Below, one piece after another: positions 5,715-5,898 of a stretch of DNA of 5,898 nucleotides. The translations under genes were made by a program, and so were the position numbers. Origin of the DNA: Clostridiales bacterium UBA4959 (GTDB lineage: Bacteria > Bacillota > Clostridia > Oscillospirales > CAG-272); NCBI GenBank assembly GCA_002397345.1, contig DHAH01000064.1, positions 3,231-9,128 on the forward strand, given 5' to 3'. The stretch's first letter is position 1, and each line of letters starts with the position of its first letter. The notes under the pieces are model-generated. The model saw nothing but the letters and a program-made list of their open reading frames with translations, did not search any database and was not told the DNA's origin.

Positions 5715-5898
5715 ACGGGAAACGGGGGTACACCCCGCAAATAATAAATAAATTATTATTAAATTGCTGCCAATGCAGAAATGAGCAAGTTTATTATGTT
5801 GTCATATATAGTTACGCCACGCGCGTTTGGTATAACACATTTATATTGGGTGCATAATACAAAGATATTTATTATTGTCTGCGGGGGTCTGGGGGAGG
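5715..5898. other. 3' intergenic tail with two small hairpins, no gene
   Basis: No supportable gene is seen in the last 184 bases. A GC hairpin (CGGGG 5723-5727 with CCCCG 5733-5737, 5-base loop) begins 8 bases after the lipoprotein stop. It is followed by an A/T-only inverted repeat (AATAATAA 5740-5747 with TTATTATT 5753-5760). Together they may end the transcript, but neither has a clean GC stem plus T-run. The window ends in a G-rich run (5881-5898) whose continuation is not visible. Confidence 0.5.

Noticed and set aside
5828..5836. TGG-TATAAC extended -10-like box in the 3' tail
   Set aside because: No matching -35 lies at the right distance, and no gene start is visible before the window ends.

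Overview
The window looks like chromosomal DNA from a Gram-positive, probably uncultured, member of the Bacillota (Clostridia). The reasons are two lipoproteins with Clostridia-like partner families, CapA-type and SGNH-type surface enzymes, a GDPD of the divergent Firmicutes type, moderately GC-rich coding sequence and very AT-rich intergenic DNA. The lineage is inferred from protein style only. No rRNA, tRNA, mobile element or CRISPR array is visible.

Layout. Bases 1-2709 hold a plus-strand run of three closely packed genes. The first is the C-terminal part of a long-chain acyl-CoA synthetase, cut by the window edge. It overlaps by 4 bases a small subunit of acetolactate synthase (ilvN/ilvH type). 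After 22 bases comes a glycerophosphodiester phosphodiesterase-like lipoprotein. A 241-bp AT-rich convergent gap follows (2710-2950), holding a possible bidirectional terminator and a separate perfect GC-rich hairpin. On the minus strand, 2951-4063 encodes a membrane-anchored CapA-family protein. Divergent from it, on the plus strand, are a secreted SGNH/GDSL-type hydrolase (4225-5169) and a small DUF4358-like lipoprotein (5238-5714). The last 184 bases hold no gene I can support.

How the genes may work together. The right half (CapA-like, SGNH hydrolase, DUF4358-like lipoprotein) encodes only envelope or extracellular proteins. It is driven from one compact divergent control region at 4095-4153. 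There, two near-consensus sigma-A promoters face away from each other with -35 boxes one base apart, and their -10 regions form an exact 11-bp inverted repeat centred on base 4124. This suggests coordinated expression of a small surface-polymer modification or turnover module. The left half mixes fatty-acid activation, regulation of branched-chain amino acid synthesis and phosphodiester hydrolysis. The odd point there is an ilvN with no ilvB in view, apparently translationally coupled to an acyl-CoA ligase.

I see no clearly new multi-gene defence or mobile system. The most distinctive structures are the symmetric divergent promoter and the ligase-ilvN coupling.
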